Assembly: GCA_947258435.1 (NCBI GenBank)
Contig: CAMYID010000013.1
Coordinates: 248,001-312,000, forward strand
Direction: 5' to 3'
From: an uncultured Alphaproteobacteria bacterium
Lineage (GTDB): Bacteria > Pseudomonadota > Alphaproteobacteria > UBA11222
DNA length: 64,000 nucleotides
The notes below the pieces were generated by a model that was given only the letters and a program-made list of their open reading frames with translations, was not told where the DNA came from and made no database searches. Both the position numbers and the translations under genes were made by a program. Positions 49,033-59,148 of this stretch are shown here, in pieces (position 1 is the first letter of the stretch; each line of letters starts with the position of its first letter).

Positions 49033-51236
49033 CGGGGTGCCCCGTTGCCATCACTATCATTTTTTGTCATCGCCTCGGCCAGTTTCCGGGCAAGATCGGC
49101 GCGGCGGAATGGTTTTTGCAGCAGAACAACCCCGGCATCGAGTTTGCCGTGATGGATGACCGCATTCTCGGTATAGCCTGACATGAACAACACCTTGATG
49201 CCCGGCTGCCGCCGCTTGGCCTCACGGGCAACCTCCACGCCGCTCATCCCGCCGGCCAGCACGACATCGCTCAGCAGCAGATCGAACGGGCCTGACTGTT
49301 CAAGCGCTTTCAACGCGTCCGCGCCGGATGCGGTTACCGTCGGATGGCATGCCATACTGACAAGCAGGGTTTTGGCCAGCTCGCGCACATCGCTGTCATC
49401 TTCGACGACAAGCAGTCTGGTTCCCGCGATCGCAACCGAATTTTCGCTGGTCGCAACAGATGCGATTTCCTTCTCCGCAGCAGCCCTGGGCAGATACAGC
49501 TTGACTGTCGTGCCGTGGCCTTGCTCGCTGTAAATCGCGACATGCCCGCCAGATTGCTTTGCAAAGCCATATACCATGCTGAGCCCAAGCCCGGTTCCGC
49601 TGCTTCCCTTGGTCGTAAAGAACGGATCGAATGCCTGCGCCAGAACAGTGGGGGACATCCCGGTGCCGGTATCGCTGACCGCCAGCATCACATAAGGCCC
49701 GGCCACGACTTCGGCCCGCTCGGCTGCATAGGCTTCGTCCAGCCAGACTTCCGCGGTCTCGATCGTCAGTTTGCCTTTTTCCGGCATGGCGTGACGGGCA
49801 TTTACAGCCAGATTAAGCAGGGCGCTTTCCAGTTGGGCGGGATCGGCCAGACATTCCGTATCGCCATCACCGAATTGTGTCTCAATCTCAATATACTCCC
49901 CCAGGGTTCGCTGAAGGATACCGATCATATCGAGGACATTTTCCTCAAGCCTGATCGGGCGGGGTTGCAGCGGCTGCCGACGCGAGAAGGCCAGCAATTG
50001 CTGCACAAGCTCTGCGCCACGTTCACTGGCGCGGATGGCAGGTTCAAGCAGCCGTACAAGATCAGCCTCGTGGCGGTACCGATCCGACGCAAGATCCAGA
50101 TTGCCGAGAATGACCGCCAGCAGATTATTGAAATCATGGGCAATACCGCCGGTAAGCTGCCCGAACGCCTCCATTTTCTGTGCCTGCTTGAGCTGTTCTT
50201 CTGCCTGCGCCTGATCGGTCATATCCAGATGCATGACAACGATCTGCATGACCTCGTCGCGTTCATTCTTGATCGAAAAAGCCCGCGGCGAAATGGTCCG
50301 CGTGACTTTTAATGGCACGCCAGGGATAGTCATCTCATAGCTGATCGTGGGGAAATCGACCAATGCTTCCCCGGCGAACAGGCTATCGATTTCGGCGCCC
50401 TCAATCGCCCGGATTTGCTCATCTTTCAGAATATTGTAATTGCGAATTTGGTCGAATGTGACACCCCATAATTTCTCGAATGCAGGATTGACAGCTTCAA
50501 TCCGGCCCTCAGGGCTGAATGTCTGTATTCCGACCACTGACTGATAAAAGAGTGCGCGAAACTTCTCTTCACTCTCTTTCAGATTCATTTCCGCCTGCTT
50601 CTCGGTCGAAACATCGATGACCGAGGTCAGCAAATGGTCCTCATTATCAATCGTCAGCTTTGTGCCCGAACTGCGCGCATAAAGCGGCTGGCCTGCAAAC
50701 GTCATATAGGTCATATCCTGATGCGCATATGAATCGTTTTGGCGCACGGTTGCGACACGCTGTTCGAATTCGTCCTGATCGGGAAAGAAGCGGCTGGCAT
50801 CGACCCCCAGAATCTGTTCCCGTGTTGCCCCGAACAAGCGGCAGGCGGCGGGATTGACGTAAACGATCCGCGTATCGGCCAGACGCGCGACAACAAAAGG
50901 TATGGGGGATGTCTCAAGAATGCCCGACAGTTGCGAAAGCATGTCGGATGCCGCGTCATCCGTTTCCGGAATCGACCGCCTTAATTGTATGACAAGCGCG
51001 AAAATGCCCGCTGAAACAACAAGATACAGCGCCGCATAAAGAAAAGATGAAGGGCCTGAAAAAATCGCCGCACCGCGGTCAATATGCAGAATGGCAAGGG
51101 TATTGATCAACAAGGCGGCCGCGACAAGCGCCAGCAGCCACCAAAAAAACTGACGTCTATTTTTGAACCCGCTATACAGCGATAGGGCGAAAGCGCCAGC
51201 CTGAACGAGAAGAGACGAAAAAAATGCCGGCAGCAT
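49029..51236 (-). CDS. Hybrid sensor histidine kinase (TM-PAS-PAS-HisKA-HATPase-REC)
   Basis: 735 residues from ATG 51236; a GTG at 51296 would add 20. About three membrane helices in the first 85 residues lead to two PAS domains (LETSPIPFVVARLADTRIVYV; GIQTFSPEGRIEAVNPAFEKLW). The H-box is TGGIAHDFNNLLAVILGN, N-box LLNLAVNARHAM, G-boxes DTGTGMSP and GTGLGLSM. A receiver domain ends the protein, with phospho-Asp in LLLSDVVLAGGMSGVE and Lys in LLQKPF. Ligand and output are unknown; no separate response regulator gene is adjacent. Confidence 0.92.
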   Translation of the reverse strand: MLPAFFSSLLVQAGAFALSLYSGFKNRRQFFWWLLALVAAALLINTLAILHIDRGAAIFSGPSSFLYAALYLVVSAGIFALVIQLRRSIPETDDAASDMLSQLSGILETSPIPFVVARLADTRIVYVNPAACRLFGATREQILGVDASRFFPDQDEFEQRVATVRQNDSYAHQDMTYMTFAGQPLYARSSGTKLTIDNEDHLLTSVIDVSTEKQAEMNLKESEEKFRALFYQSVVGIQTFSPEGRIEAVNPAFEKLWGVTFDQIRNYNILKDEQIRAIEGAEIDSLFAGEALVDFPTISYEMTIPGVPLKVTRTISPRAFSIKNERDEVMQIVVMHLDMTDQAQAEEQLKQAQKMEAFGQLTGGIAHDFNNLLAVILGNLDLASDRYRHEADLVRLLEPAIRASERGAELVQQLLAFSRRQPLQPRPIRLEENVLDMIGILQRTLGEYIEIETQFGDGDTECLADPAQLESALLNLAVNARHAMPEKGKLTIETAEVWLDEAYAAERAEVVAGPYVMLAVSDTGTGMSPTVLAQAFDPFFTTKGSSGTGLGLSMVYGFAKQSGGHVAIYSEQGHGTTVKLYLPRAAAEKEIASVATSENSVAIAGTRLLVVEDDSDVRELAKTLLVSMACHPTVTASGADALKALEQSGPFDLLLSDVVLAGGMSGVEVAREAKRRQPGIKVLFMSGYTENAVIHHGKLDAGVVLLQKPFRRADLARKLAEAMTKNDSDGNGAPR

Positions 51237-51355
51237 TTGAAAAGTGTCACATGTCTGATTGTTGTGATGTTCGAGAGCGCAGTATGTGAGGGGCACCGAT
51301 CAAATGCAAAACTTGCCTCGGCTTTCATTAGTTAAGTTTTTTACCAGTTTGATTG

Positions 51356-52228
51356 ATGAATTCTAATCTGAAGAAAATTGCCGTCATCGGTGGCACCGGC
51401 AATACCGGACGGGTTATTGCAGGGCGATTGCTTGATGCGGGCTACACGGTTGTCACAATCGCGCGCGCACCCGCGCCAATAACGGACGGGCACGCACGAA
51501 CCCTTTTCCGTACCGCCGATGCAGGCGGCGAGGTAGCACCGCTTCAGGCGGCGTTGCAGGATATCGATTGCGTGATCAATGCCGCGCATGCGCGTTATAC
51601 CCGTAATATCATTGCCGCGTTGCCGTCGCCCCGAACCCGTCTCATTACCCTGGGATCGACGCGGAAATTCACACGGTTTCCGGACCGGAAGGCGGCAGAA
51701 GTCACTGACGCCGAAACCGCGCACCACACAGCCGGCATAAACGGGCTGATCCTTCATCCCACAATGATTTATGGCGGGCAGGACAATAATATCCGGCGGC
51801 TTTCGGGCCTGATCCGCCGCCTGCCGGTTATTCCCCTGCCGCGCGGGGGGCAGGCGCTGATGCAGCCGGTTCACCGCGATGATGTGGCGCGCGCCGCCTG
51901 CATCGCGGCCTGCGAGAATATCGGCAGCGCACCATTGATCCTGCCCGGCGGGCAGCCATTATCCTATCGCGAGATTGTCACGGTTTGCGGGCAGGCAATC
52001 GGGCGCAGGCCCCGCATATTGCCGGTTCCGGTGGCTTTGCTGCGGCTTGCGGCGCCAGTAACTGGCCTGTTGCCCTTTCTGCCGACAATCGGCCCCGAGG
52101 AGGTGCAACGTCTGGCAGAGGACAAGAATTTTGATGTCGCGCCCGCGGCCCGGCGGCTCGGCTTTACCCCGATCAGCTTCGATGAAGGGGTCGCCCGCAT
52201 GCGCATTGCCGGCGAGCTTGCGGTGTAG
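51356..52228 (+). CDS. NmrA/NAD(P)-epimerase-like protein
   Basis: 290 residues from ATG 51356. A Rossmann start, KIAVIGGTGNTGRVIAGRLL, gives a GGxGxxG dinucleotide motif. Later come RLITLGSTRKF, LILHPTMIYGG and MQPVHRDDVARA, as in atypical extended SDRs of the NmrA or complex I 39-kDa type. The classical catalytic YxxxK is absent (HHTAGINGLIL), so it may bind NAD(P) without being a standard reductase. It is 9 bases before the MBOAT gene, likely co-transcribed. Confidence 0.8.
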   Translation: MNSNLKKIAVIGGTGNTGRVIAGRLLDAGYTVVTIARAPAPITDGHARTLFRTADAGGEVAPLQAALQDIDCVINAAHARYTRNIIAALPSPRTRLITLGSTRKFTRFPDRKAAEVTDAETAHHTAGINGLILHPTMIYGGQDNNIRRLSGLIRRLPVIPLPRGGQALMQPVHRDDVARAACIAACENIGSAPLILPGGQPLSYREIVTVCGQAIGRRPRILPVPVALLRLAAPVTGLLPFLPTIGPEEVQRLAEDKNFDVAPAARRLGFTPISFDEGVARMRIAGELAV

Positions 52229-52237
52229 TGGCACTTC

Positions 52238-53653
52238 ATGCTGTTCAACTCCGAAATATTCATATTGCTGTTCGTGCCGGCCACGCTGCTTGTCTATTAC
52301 GGGCTTGCGGCCCATGACCGTCCGCGGCAATGGTCATTGATCGCGGCGTCCCTGATTTTCTATGGCTATTGGGATATCCGCTTTTTGCCCTTGCTGCTCG
52401 GCTCGGCGATTGGCAACTGGCTGCTGCTGCGCTGGTTCGCGCGCAGCGGTGGCGGGGCGGAGGCGCATCGCTCATTGCCTGTGCTCGCGGTAATTTTCAA
52501 TCTGCTGTTGATCGGAATATTCAAATATGCCGATTTCGTCACAGGAACGCTGGCGGTTTTCGGTCTGTGGTCGGATGCGCCCATCGGTATCATCCTGCCG
52601 CTCGGGATTAGCTTTTACACTTTCCAGCAAATTTCCTATGCGGTCGATCTGCATCGCGCGGCACAGGACGGCAAGGCGGTTTCTGTACACGGGTTCCGCG
52701 AATATCTTCTGTTTGTCTCATTTTTTCCCCAGCTTGTTGCAGGTCCCATCGTTCGGCATAACGAAATTATTCCGCAATTCCGCCTTGATCCGCGTCGCCC
52801 CGGATTGGAAGAACGGCTTGTGCGCGGCGGTATGCTGTTTCTTGTGGGGCTTGGCAAAAAAGTACTGATCGCCGATGTCGCTGCACGGCTTGGCAGCCCG
52901 ATGTTCAATCGCGTACTCGATGGCGGCACCCTCAATCTGGGAGAGGCATGGCTTGCCGCCTATGCCTATTACCTGCAGCTTTATTTCGATTTTTCCGGCT
53001 ATTCGGACATGGCGATCGGGCTTGGCCTGATGTTCGGCTTTTTATTGCCGATCAATTTCAATGCGCCGTACCGCGCCACCTCAATACAGGATTTCTGGCG
53101 CCGCTGGCATATGACGCTGAGCCGGTTCCTGCGCGATTATCTCTATATCCCCTTTGGGGGTAACAGAGGTGGAATACTGATCCAGATGCGCAACGCTTTC
53201 CTGACCATGTTGCTTGGCGGGCTGTGGCACGGGGCCGCATGGAGCTATGTGGTGTGGGGCGGGGCGCATGGGCTTGCGGTCGGGATAAACGGGCTGTGGC
53301 GGCGGTTTGGCCTGCGCATGCCGGCGCTGGTTGGCTGGTTTTGCACGACGGGGTTTGTCATGGCGTCCTGGGTCCTGTTCCGGACAGAGGATTTCGCGGC
53401 GACCTGGTCGATTTATCAATCCTGGTTCGGCCTGCATGGGAGTGGCGGTACACCTATCGACAGCCCGCTGGTTGTGGCGGTGCTGATTGCCGGCGGCATT
53501 GCCGCGCTTGTCGGCCCGACCAGCCAGAAATTCGTTCTCGACCGGCTGCGCCCCTCCCGGTGGGCGGGGTTGATGGCCGCGATAGCGCTTGTGGGCATGA
53601 TTTTACTGATCGGCGGGGGACTTCAGAGTGAGTTCATCTACTTCCAGTTCTGA
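52238..53653 (+). CDS. MBOAT-family O-acyltransferase (AlgI/DltB-like)
   Basis: 471 residues with about 11-12 membrane helices. Family blocks: ILPLGISFYTFQQISYAVD, FVSFFPQLVAGPIVRH, YYLQLYFDFSGYSDMAIG, INFNAPYRATSIQDFWRRWH, LSRFLRDYLYIPFGG and MLLGGLWHGAAWSYVVWG, the latter with the catalytic His. It would pass an acyl (usually acetyl) group across the inner membrane to a surface polymer or small molecule. Its end overlaps the next gene by 26 bases. Confidence 0.93.
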   Translation: MLFNSEIFILLFVPATLLVYYGLAAHDRPRQWSLIAASLIFYGYWDIRFLPLLLGSAIGNWLLLRWFARSGGGAEAHRSLPVLAVIFNLLLIGIFKYADFVTGTLAVFGLWSDAPIGIILPLGISFYTFQQISYAVDLHRAAQDGKAVSVHGFREYLLFVSFFPQLVAGPIVRHNEIIPQFRLDPRRPGLEERLVRGGMLFLVGLGKKVLIADVAARLGSPMFNRVLDGGTLNLGEAWLAAYAYYLQLYFDFSGYSDMAIGLGLMFGFLLPINFNAPYRATSIQDFWRRWHMTLSRFLRDYLYIPFGGNRGGILIQMRNAFLTMLLGGLWHGAAWSYVVWGGAHGLAVGINGLWRRFGLRMPALVGWFCTTGFVMASWVLFRTEDFAATWSIYQSWFGLHGSGGTPIDSPLVVAVLIAGGIAALVGPTSQKFVLDRLRPSRWAGLMAAIALVGMILLIGGGLQSEFIYFQF

Positions 53654-54746
53654 TCCATCATCCGATCAGCCTGGCGATCGTCGCAAGTGGCGGCAAACCG
53701 CGCGCTGGTTCTTTGGCGGTGCGGCGGTGCTCGCCCTTGTGATCATGGCGCTCGTTATCATCGTCGATCCGTTTGACACCTTGCCGGTTTCCCCGCCCCT
53801 TGAACGGGTGCCCATCTCCTCGAATGCGCGATTTTCATTTCCCGCACTGGCACGGTCAGATCGCTTTGACAGTGCGATTATCGGCACCTCAACCAGCCGA
53901 TTACTGCGCCCAGAGGGGTTGGATGATCTGCTCGGTGGCAAATTTGTCAATCTGGCGATGAACAGCGCAACGGCCTATGAACAATACCGGATACTGGACC
54001 TGTTCGGCCGGCATCACCCGGACATGAAATTTCTGATTATGGGTATCGATCTTGTCTGGTGCGGCACAGGTGACAGCTTTGAGAAATACACGCCGCGCCC
54101 GTTTCCAGAATGGATGTATGACAAAAACCGCTGGAACGATCTGCTGCATCATTTCGATTTCTTCACGCTGGAGCAGACCGGGCGGCAACTGGCAACGATG
54201 CTGGGGATACGCAAGGTAAAATACGGGCGTGACGGCTATACCGATTTTCTGCCCGATCCGTCTGAATATGATCTGGCCAAGGTCCGGCAATCGCTTGTGA
54301 AAATGCGCAAGCTGAATGCCGATGCGCCCAAGGCGGGCGACGAATTCGACCCCGGCGCGCTGAACTTTCCCACTCATCCGATGCTGGAAGAGGTGTTGCG
54401 CGGCTTGCCCGAAGACAGTCGGAAGCTGCTGTTCTTCGCCCCCTATCACCGGGCGCAGCATCCTTTGGCCGACCGTATTCCGGGGCGGGAATGGCAGGCC
54501 TGCAAACAACGGCTTGCGCGGCTGGCGGCTGACATTCCCAATACCCGCGTCGCCGATTTCCTGATTGCAAGCGGGTTCACCATGCGGGACGAAAATTACT
54601 GGGACCCACTGCATTATTCGGTGGCCGCGTCCGGCATTCTGATGCGCGATCTCGCTGCGGCGATGAAGGGCGAGCCAACCGGCGGCAATTTCGATCTGTT
54701 GAGGCCGGACACACAACCACGCCCGTTTCCGCAAGACGCTGACTGA
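53628..54746 (+). CDS. Membrane-anchored SGNH-like partner of the MBOAT protein
   Basis: 372 residues from GTG 53628 (GGGGGA upstream), overlapping the MBOAT gene by 26 bases. A Ser-rich N-terminus and one helix at 28-48 (FFGGAAVLALVIMALVIIV) anchor a periplasmic domain. Two SGNH-like motifs can be seen: IIGTSTSRLL with a candidate Ser nucleophile, and ENYWDPLHYS with an Asp-x-x-His pair near the end. Such proteins (AlgX, AlgJ, DltD-like) accept the acyl group from MBOAT proteins. The acceptor polymer is unknown. Confidence 0.78.
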   Translation: MSSSTSSSDPSSDQPGDRRKWRQTARWFFGGAAVLALVIMALVIIVDPFDTLPVSPPLERVPISSNARFSFPALARSDRFDSAIIGTSTSRLLRPEGLDDLLGGKFVNLAMNSATAYEQYRILDLFGRHHPDMKFLIMGIDLVWCGTGDSFEKYTPRPFPEWMYDKNRWNDLLHHFDFFTLEQTGRQLATMLGIRKVKYGRDGYTDFLPDPSEYDLAKVRQSLVKMRKLNADAPKAGDEFDPGALNFPTHPMLEEVLRGLPEDSRKLLFFAPYHRAQHPLADRIPGREWQACKQRLARLAADIPNTRVADFLIASGFTMRDENYWDPLHYSVAASGILMRDLAAAMKGEPTGGNFDLLRPDTQPRPFPQDAD

Positions 54747-54776
54747 GCGGGCGCGCCATCCGTACAGTGACGCATG

Positions 54777-55907
54777 TCAGGGGATGAGCCTGCGGAAGCG
54801 CCAGACCGCGATCGCGAACATCACGCCGCCAACAGCGAAGATACCCAGAATATCGTGCCAGATTTCAGCCAGGCCGTTGCCCTTGAAAAGCACCTGATAA
54901 CCGAAATCGAGATAATAGCGCATCGGTGAAATCAGGCTCGCATAACGCATCCAGCTCGCCATGCTTTCAGGCGGGGTAAAGGCACCCGACAGAAACATCA
55001 TCGGAAACAGGAACAACAGCAGGATCATCATCGCCTGGGCCACATTACGTGACATTACCGCAATCGCCAGCCCAAGGCTTGCCGCCGCGAACACATAAAC
55101 AAGCGACACCAGATAGAACAGCAGGATGGACCCCCGGATCGGCACATCGAAAACGCCCTGCAGAATGACAAAGAGCGATCCCAATGCCAGCAGCGGCACG
55201 ATCACGACCGTCGGGATGACCTTGGCGATAAACAGCTCCGCGGGGCGCAGCGGGCTGACCAGCAATTGTTCCAGCGTGCCATATTCCTTCTCGCGCACCA
55301 TGGCCGCGGCAGTCAGCAACGCGGCCACCATGGTGGTAATATTGAACAGCTCCAGCATTGCCGAAAACCAGGCATTGACGAGATTGGCGTTGTAAGCGAC
55401 GCGGATCCGCGCATCGACCCGGGGCAGGGCGGTCAGCGCGCCCGCCTGCATCGGCGATGTGCGGCTGAGCAGTTCCAGCCCGAACTCACTGGCGATCGTT
55501 GCGATATGCGCGCCCGCGATCGTGGCGGACATCGACAAGGTACCATCGGACAGTGTCTGGAACTGCGCCTGTTCTCCCGCATTGATGCGCCGTTCGAATT
55601 CTGGCGGGATGATGATCGCAAGGCTTGCCTTGCCCTGATCGAGATACCGCACCACCGCATCCTCGCTGCGCAGCTGCGCGACGATCTTGAAATAGGGCTC
55701 TTGCAGGCGCGACAGCAGCTCCCGGCTGGTCCGGCTTTGCGCCATGTCATAGACGACGACCGGATAGTTGCGGATTTCCATCGAAATCGCATGACCGGCG
55801 GAATAAATTATACCGGTAAAGCCCCATAACAGGATCAGTAAAATCGGGAGATCGCGGCGCAGCTCGCCGAACTCCTTGCCGATCATGGCGGACAGACGGG
55901 ACAGCAT
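54777..55907 (-). CDS. ABC-2 permease (YbhR/YbhS-like), second subunit
   Basis: 376 residues from ATG 55907, with TGATG coupling to the previous gene; a longer open frame reaching 56372 only runs through the other permease and is rejected. Layout: N-terminal helix (LPILLILLWGFTGIIYSAG), large periplasmic domain to about residue 165, then five helices including MVREKEYGTLEQLLVSPLRPAE and LFPMMFLSGAFTPPESM. It belongs to the ABC2_membrane_3 type that exports drugs, lipids or polymers. Confidence 0.9.
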   Translation of the reverse strand: MLSRLSAMIGKEFGELRRDLPILLILLWGFTGIIYSAGHAISMEIRNYPVVVYDMAQSRTSRELLSRLQEPYFKIVAQLRSEDAVVRYLDQGKASLAIIIPPEFERRINAGEQAQFQTLSDGTLSMSATIAGAHIATIASEFGLELLSRTSPMQAGALTALPRVDARIRVAYNANLVNAWFSAMLELFNITTMVAALLTAAAMVREKEYGTLEQLLVSPLRPAELFIAKVIPTVVIVPLLALGSLFVILQGVFDVPIRGSILLFYLVSLVYVFAAASLGLAIAVMSRNVAQAMMILLLFLFPMMFLSGAFTPPESMASWMRYASLISPMRYYLDFGYQVLFKGNGLAEIWHDILGIFAVGGVMFAIAVWRFRRLIP

Positions 55908-57040
55908 CAGCCGATCCTCTTGCGCAGCCCGGCCCAGGCAATCGCGTAAATCGTCGCCGTATAGCCCGCCATCGTCAGCAGATCGCCCCAATAAGCGGCA
56001 AAGCCCAGCCCCTTGAGGAAACTGCCGCGTACGATTTCCATGAAATAGGTGGCGGGAATGAGTTGCGCGATAAACTGGCCAATCGCGTCCTGACTGGCGA
56101 CCGGCGCAAGAAAGCCCGAAAAATTGACAGCCGGGGTGACGGTAACAAGAAAGGTCAGCAGCATCGCGGCAAGCTGGCTGCGGGTGAAGATCGAAATCAG
56201 AAGTCCCACCCCGATCGTGCAGGCTGAATAAAGCAGTGCGCCCCCCGTCACCACAAGAAAGCTGCCGATAAAACGTACCTGGAACAGATAGACGCTCATG
56301 ACGAACAGGATGAGATAATCCAGAAACGCCACCCCGATATAGGGCAGCGCCTTGCCCGCGATAATCTCCCACCGGCGGACGGGGGCTGCGAACAGGTTGA
56401 AGATCGTACCCATTTCCCGCTCGCGCACGATCAGCAGCGCCCCGAGCAACGCGGGAAACAGCATCAGGATGATGACCATTTCCCCCGGCACGACGAAATT
56501 CTTGCTTTCAAGCGAGGGATTGTACCAGACCGACAAGGCCATCTGCACCGGCGACATCATGGCATCGCGCAGCCCGCGGGCGCTCAGAAATTCCTCGATA
56601 AGCGTCTGGTTATAGGCTGCGTTGACCGCGCTGACATATCCCATCGCAACGGCGCCGCGCGTCGGGAAGGAACCATCCACCGTCACCCCCAGCGCCACTT
56701 CCTCGCCGGCCAGCAATTTACGGCTGAAATCGGGCGGAATCTCGATGATGGTGCGGGCAGTTCCCCGACGCAGCAGCGATTCAGCCGCGCGCGGTTCGGT
56801 TGTAACCCCGACCAGTTCGAAATATTCGGAATGAATATAGCCGTCAATATAATCGCGGCTGACCGGTGTCTGATCCTGATCGACAAACATGATCGGCAGA
56901 TGTTTGACATCCATGCTCAGCCCGTAACCGAGCAGCAGCATCAATATAACGGGTACGATGAATGCAAGCCCGAGATAGACCGGATCGCGCAACAGCTCGC
57001 GCAGCTCTTTACGGGCAATCGCGAGGGTGCGGCTAAACAT
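55907..57040 (-). CDS. ABC-2 permease (YbhS-like), first subunit
   Basis: 377 residues from ATG 57040 (8-base overlap with the ATPase gene). Similar layout to its partner: helix near the start (YLGLAFIVPVILMLLLGYGL), a periplasmic segment with VDQDQTPVSRDYIDGY, then VREREMGTIFNLFAAPVRRWE, the coupling-loop EREMGT motif, and further helices. With the other permease it forms the membrane part of the exporter. Confidence 0.9.
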   Translation of the reverse strand: MFSRTLAIARKELRELLRDPVYLGLAFIVPVILMLLLGYGLSMDVKHLPIMFVDQDQTPVSRDYIDGYIHSEYFELVGVTTEPRAAESLLRRGTARTIIEIPPDFSRKLLAGEEVALGVTVDGSFPTRGAVAMGYVSAVNAAYNQTLIEEFLSARGLRDAMMSPVQMALSVWYNPSLESKNFVVPGEMVIILMLFPALLGALLIVREREMGTIFNLFAAPVRRWEIIAGKALPYIGVAFLDYLILFVMSVYLFQVRFIGSFLVVTGGALLYSACTIGVGLLISIFTRSQLAAMLLTFLVTVTPAVNFSGFLAPVASQDAIGQFIAQLIPATYFMEIVRGSFLKGLGFAAYWGDLLTMAGYTATIYAIAWAGLRKRIG

Positions 57041-59078
57041 CGGTTTGCCTGTCAAAGCCAAGGAAGCTGACAAATGTCTCCTCCATCGACAGGGGCTGGC
57101 TGTCGATGCGGGCCTGCGGTGCGATCCCGGCAAGCAGGTTGCGTGCTTTTTCCGTATCGCGCTCGGGTTCTTCCGACTGCCACTGGATGCGCCGGCCATG
57201 CAGCATCGCCGCGGGGAAGGTTTGCCGCAGGACAGTGAAACAGTGCGAAAAATCATCGCAACGGACCGTGACAAGCGGCCCGGCCTTCTGTTCGGCCTGC
57301 TCAGACAGCGCCTGCGGCGTGTCGAGCGCGATCAGCCGCCCCTGCTGCATAAAGCCCAACCGGTCGCAATGTTCGGCCTCGTCCATATAGTGGGTCGACA
57401 CGATGACGGTGACCCCCTCGCGCCGGGCGAGCAGATGCACAACATTCCAGAAGCGCCGTCTTGCGATCGGATCGACCCCTGAAGTCGGCTCGTCAAGGAA
57501 CAGGATGGACGGGCTGTGCAGCAGGGCGTTGGCCAGCGCCAGCCGTTGCCTGATCCCCAGCGGCAGGGATTTCGTCAGCCGGTCGCGGTAAGATGCCAGT
57601 TCAAGTTCCGACAGGAGCTGATCGATCCGCGCCGCACGCTCTGCCGGCGCGATCCCGTAAAGCCCGGCACTGAGCTTCAGATTGCTGTCGACGGGCAAAT
57701 CCCGGTACAGCGAGAAACGTTGCGACATATAGCCGATTTCAAAGCGCAACGGGTGCGCCGCATGCGCCACCTCATTTCCGGCCACTTCGGCCCGCCCGTC
57801 GCTGGGGGGCAGCAAGCCGCACAGCATTTTGATGAGTGTTGTCTTGCCTGCCCCGTTCGGGCCGAGTAACCCCAAAATCTCGCCGCGCCGGACGGACAGG
57901 CTGACCGCGTCGACCGCAGTGAAATCGCCAAACCGGCAGGTCAGCCCCTCCGTCACGACCGCATGTTCGCCATCGCTGCCCGGTCTGGCGGATTTGCGCA
58001 GGCTCAGCCCGTTCTCCCCCTCATTGGTTTGTGCCCGGCCAGAGCTATGGCGATCTGACCGCCCGTCCGGGTCATTTTCGGGCTGTCGCAGCGCATGCAC
58101 GAAAACCTCTTCAAGGCCCGCCGGGCTGCGCCGCTGCGTAAAGTCGTCGATGCCCGCCGCCTGCAAAGCCCCTTCCAGATCGAATTCGGGATCGCTCAGC
58201 ATCAACCGCACATCGCTGCCAAACAGGGCGGCACTTTCGACCTCGGGCCATGAGCGGGCGAGGGTAAGCAGCCGTTCAGGCGCCGCACAGCGCAGCGCCA
58301 CATTGACCGCCCCCATCTCGGAAACAAGTTGTTCGGGCGCGCCACTTGCGATCTGCCGCCCCGCATGCATCAGTGCCACCTGATGGCAGCGCTCCGCCTC
58401 ATCCATGTAGGAGGTGGTCAGCAAGACAGTTACCTCCCGTTCGGCCACCAGATCGTGAATGATCGTCCAGAAATCACGTCGCGAAACCGGATCGACCCCG
58501 GTCGTCGGCTCATCGAGCAGGAGAATATCGGGCAGATGAACCAGGGTGCAGATCAGCGCCAGCTTTTGCCGCATGCCGCCGGACAAATTGCCCGCGGACC
58601 GATCCAGAAAGGGCGACAGCCGGGTCATATCCAGCAGGCGATCGCGATTTTCATAGAACCGGTCGGCGGGCACCTGCCGGAGCTGGCGGAAAAATTCGAT
58701 ATTCTCGGCAACCGACAGGCTGTCATACAGGTTCAGGCCAAGGCCTTGCGGCATATAGCCGATCAGCCGCTTGACACGCTCAGGGGCGCGTCTGCAATCG
58801 AGATTTGCAATGCGCGCCGCGCCGCGATTGGCGCGCAATACACCCGCAAGGATCTGGATGACGCTTGTCTTGCCCGCGCCATCCGGGCCGAGCAGGCCGA
58901 AAATCTGCCCCTTCTGCACGGTGAATGACAGCCCATCGACCGCCTTGACCCGTTTCCGGCCATAACTTTTATGCAGATTATCGACCGCAATGACGGCTTC
59001 GGGCATGCCGGCCTCATGTGCGGCGTTATCTGTCGGCGGGGACGGGTGGTTTTCCGAACATTCTGGCATGGACAGCAT
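57033..59078 (-). CDS. Fused double ATP-binding subunit (YbhF-like)
   Basis: 681 residues with two ABC domains. Domain 1 (about 27-245): Walker A GPDGAGKTS (Asp replacing the usual Asn), signature LSGGMRQKLAL, Walker B ILLLDEPTTGVDP. Domain 2 (about 375-600): GPNGAGKTT, a divergent signature LPLGIRQRLAL as in YbhF, Walker B ILFLDEPTSGVDP. A low-complexity, charged linker joins them. The paired permeases and HlyD gene make a four-gene export operon. Confidence 0.93.
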   Translation of the reverse strand: MLSMPECSENHPSPPTDNAAHEAGMPEAVIAVDNLHKSYGRKRVKAVDGLSFTVQKGQIFGLLGPDGAGKTSVIQILAGVLRANRGAARIANLDCRRAPERVKRLIGYMPQGLGLNLYDSLSVAENIEFFRQLRQVPADRFYENRDRLLDMTRLSPFLDRSAGNLSGGMRQKLALICTLVHLPDILLLDEPTTGVDPVSRRDFWTIIHDLVAEREVTVLLTTSYMDEAERCHQVALMHAGRQIASGAPEQLVSEMGAVNVALRCAAPERLLTLARSWPEVESAALFGSDVRLMLSDPEFDLEGALQAAGIDDFTQRRSPAGLEEVFVHALRQPENDPDGRSDRHSSGRAQTNEGENGLSLRKSARPGSDGEHAVVTEGLTCRFGDFTAVDAVSLSVRRGEILGLLGPNGAGKTTLIKMLCGLLPPSDGRAEVAGNEVAHAAHPLRFEIGYMSQRFSLYRDLPVDSNLKLSAGLYGIAPAERAARIDQLLSELELASYRDRLTKSLPLGIRQRLALANALLHSPSILFLDEPTSGVDPIARRRFWNVVHLLARREGVTVIVSTHYMDEAEHCDRLGFMQQGRLIALDTPQALSEQAEQKAGPLVTVRCDDFSHCFTVLRQTFPAAMLHGRRIQWQSEEPERDTEKARNLLAGIAPQARIDSQPLSMEETFVSFLGFDRQTDV

Positions 59079-59148
59079 AGCAACCCTTCTGTCGGTGCGC
59101 GATCATATCCCGGCGGGATTTTCGCCCCGGTGCCTCAGACACTGACTG

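Noticed and set aside
55908-56372. Extension of the second ABC permease into the first
   Set aside because: It would be an out-of-frame reading of the first permease; the ATG at 55907 couples by TGATG.
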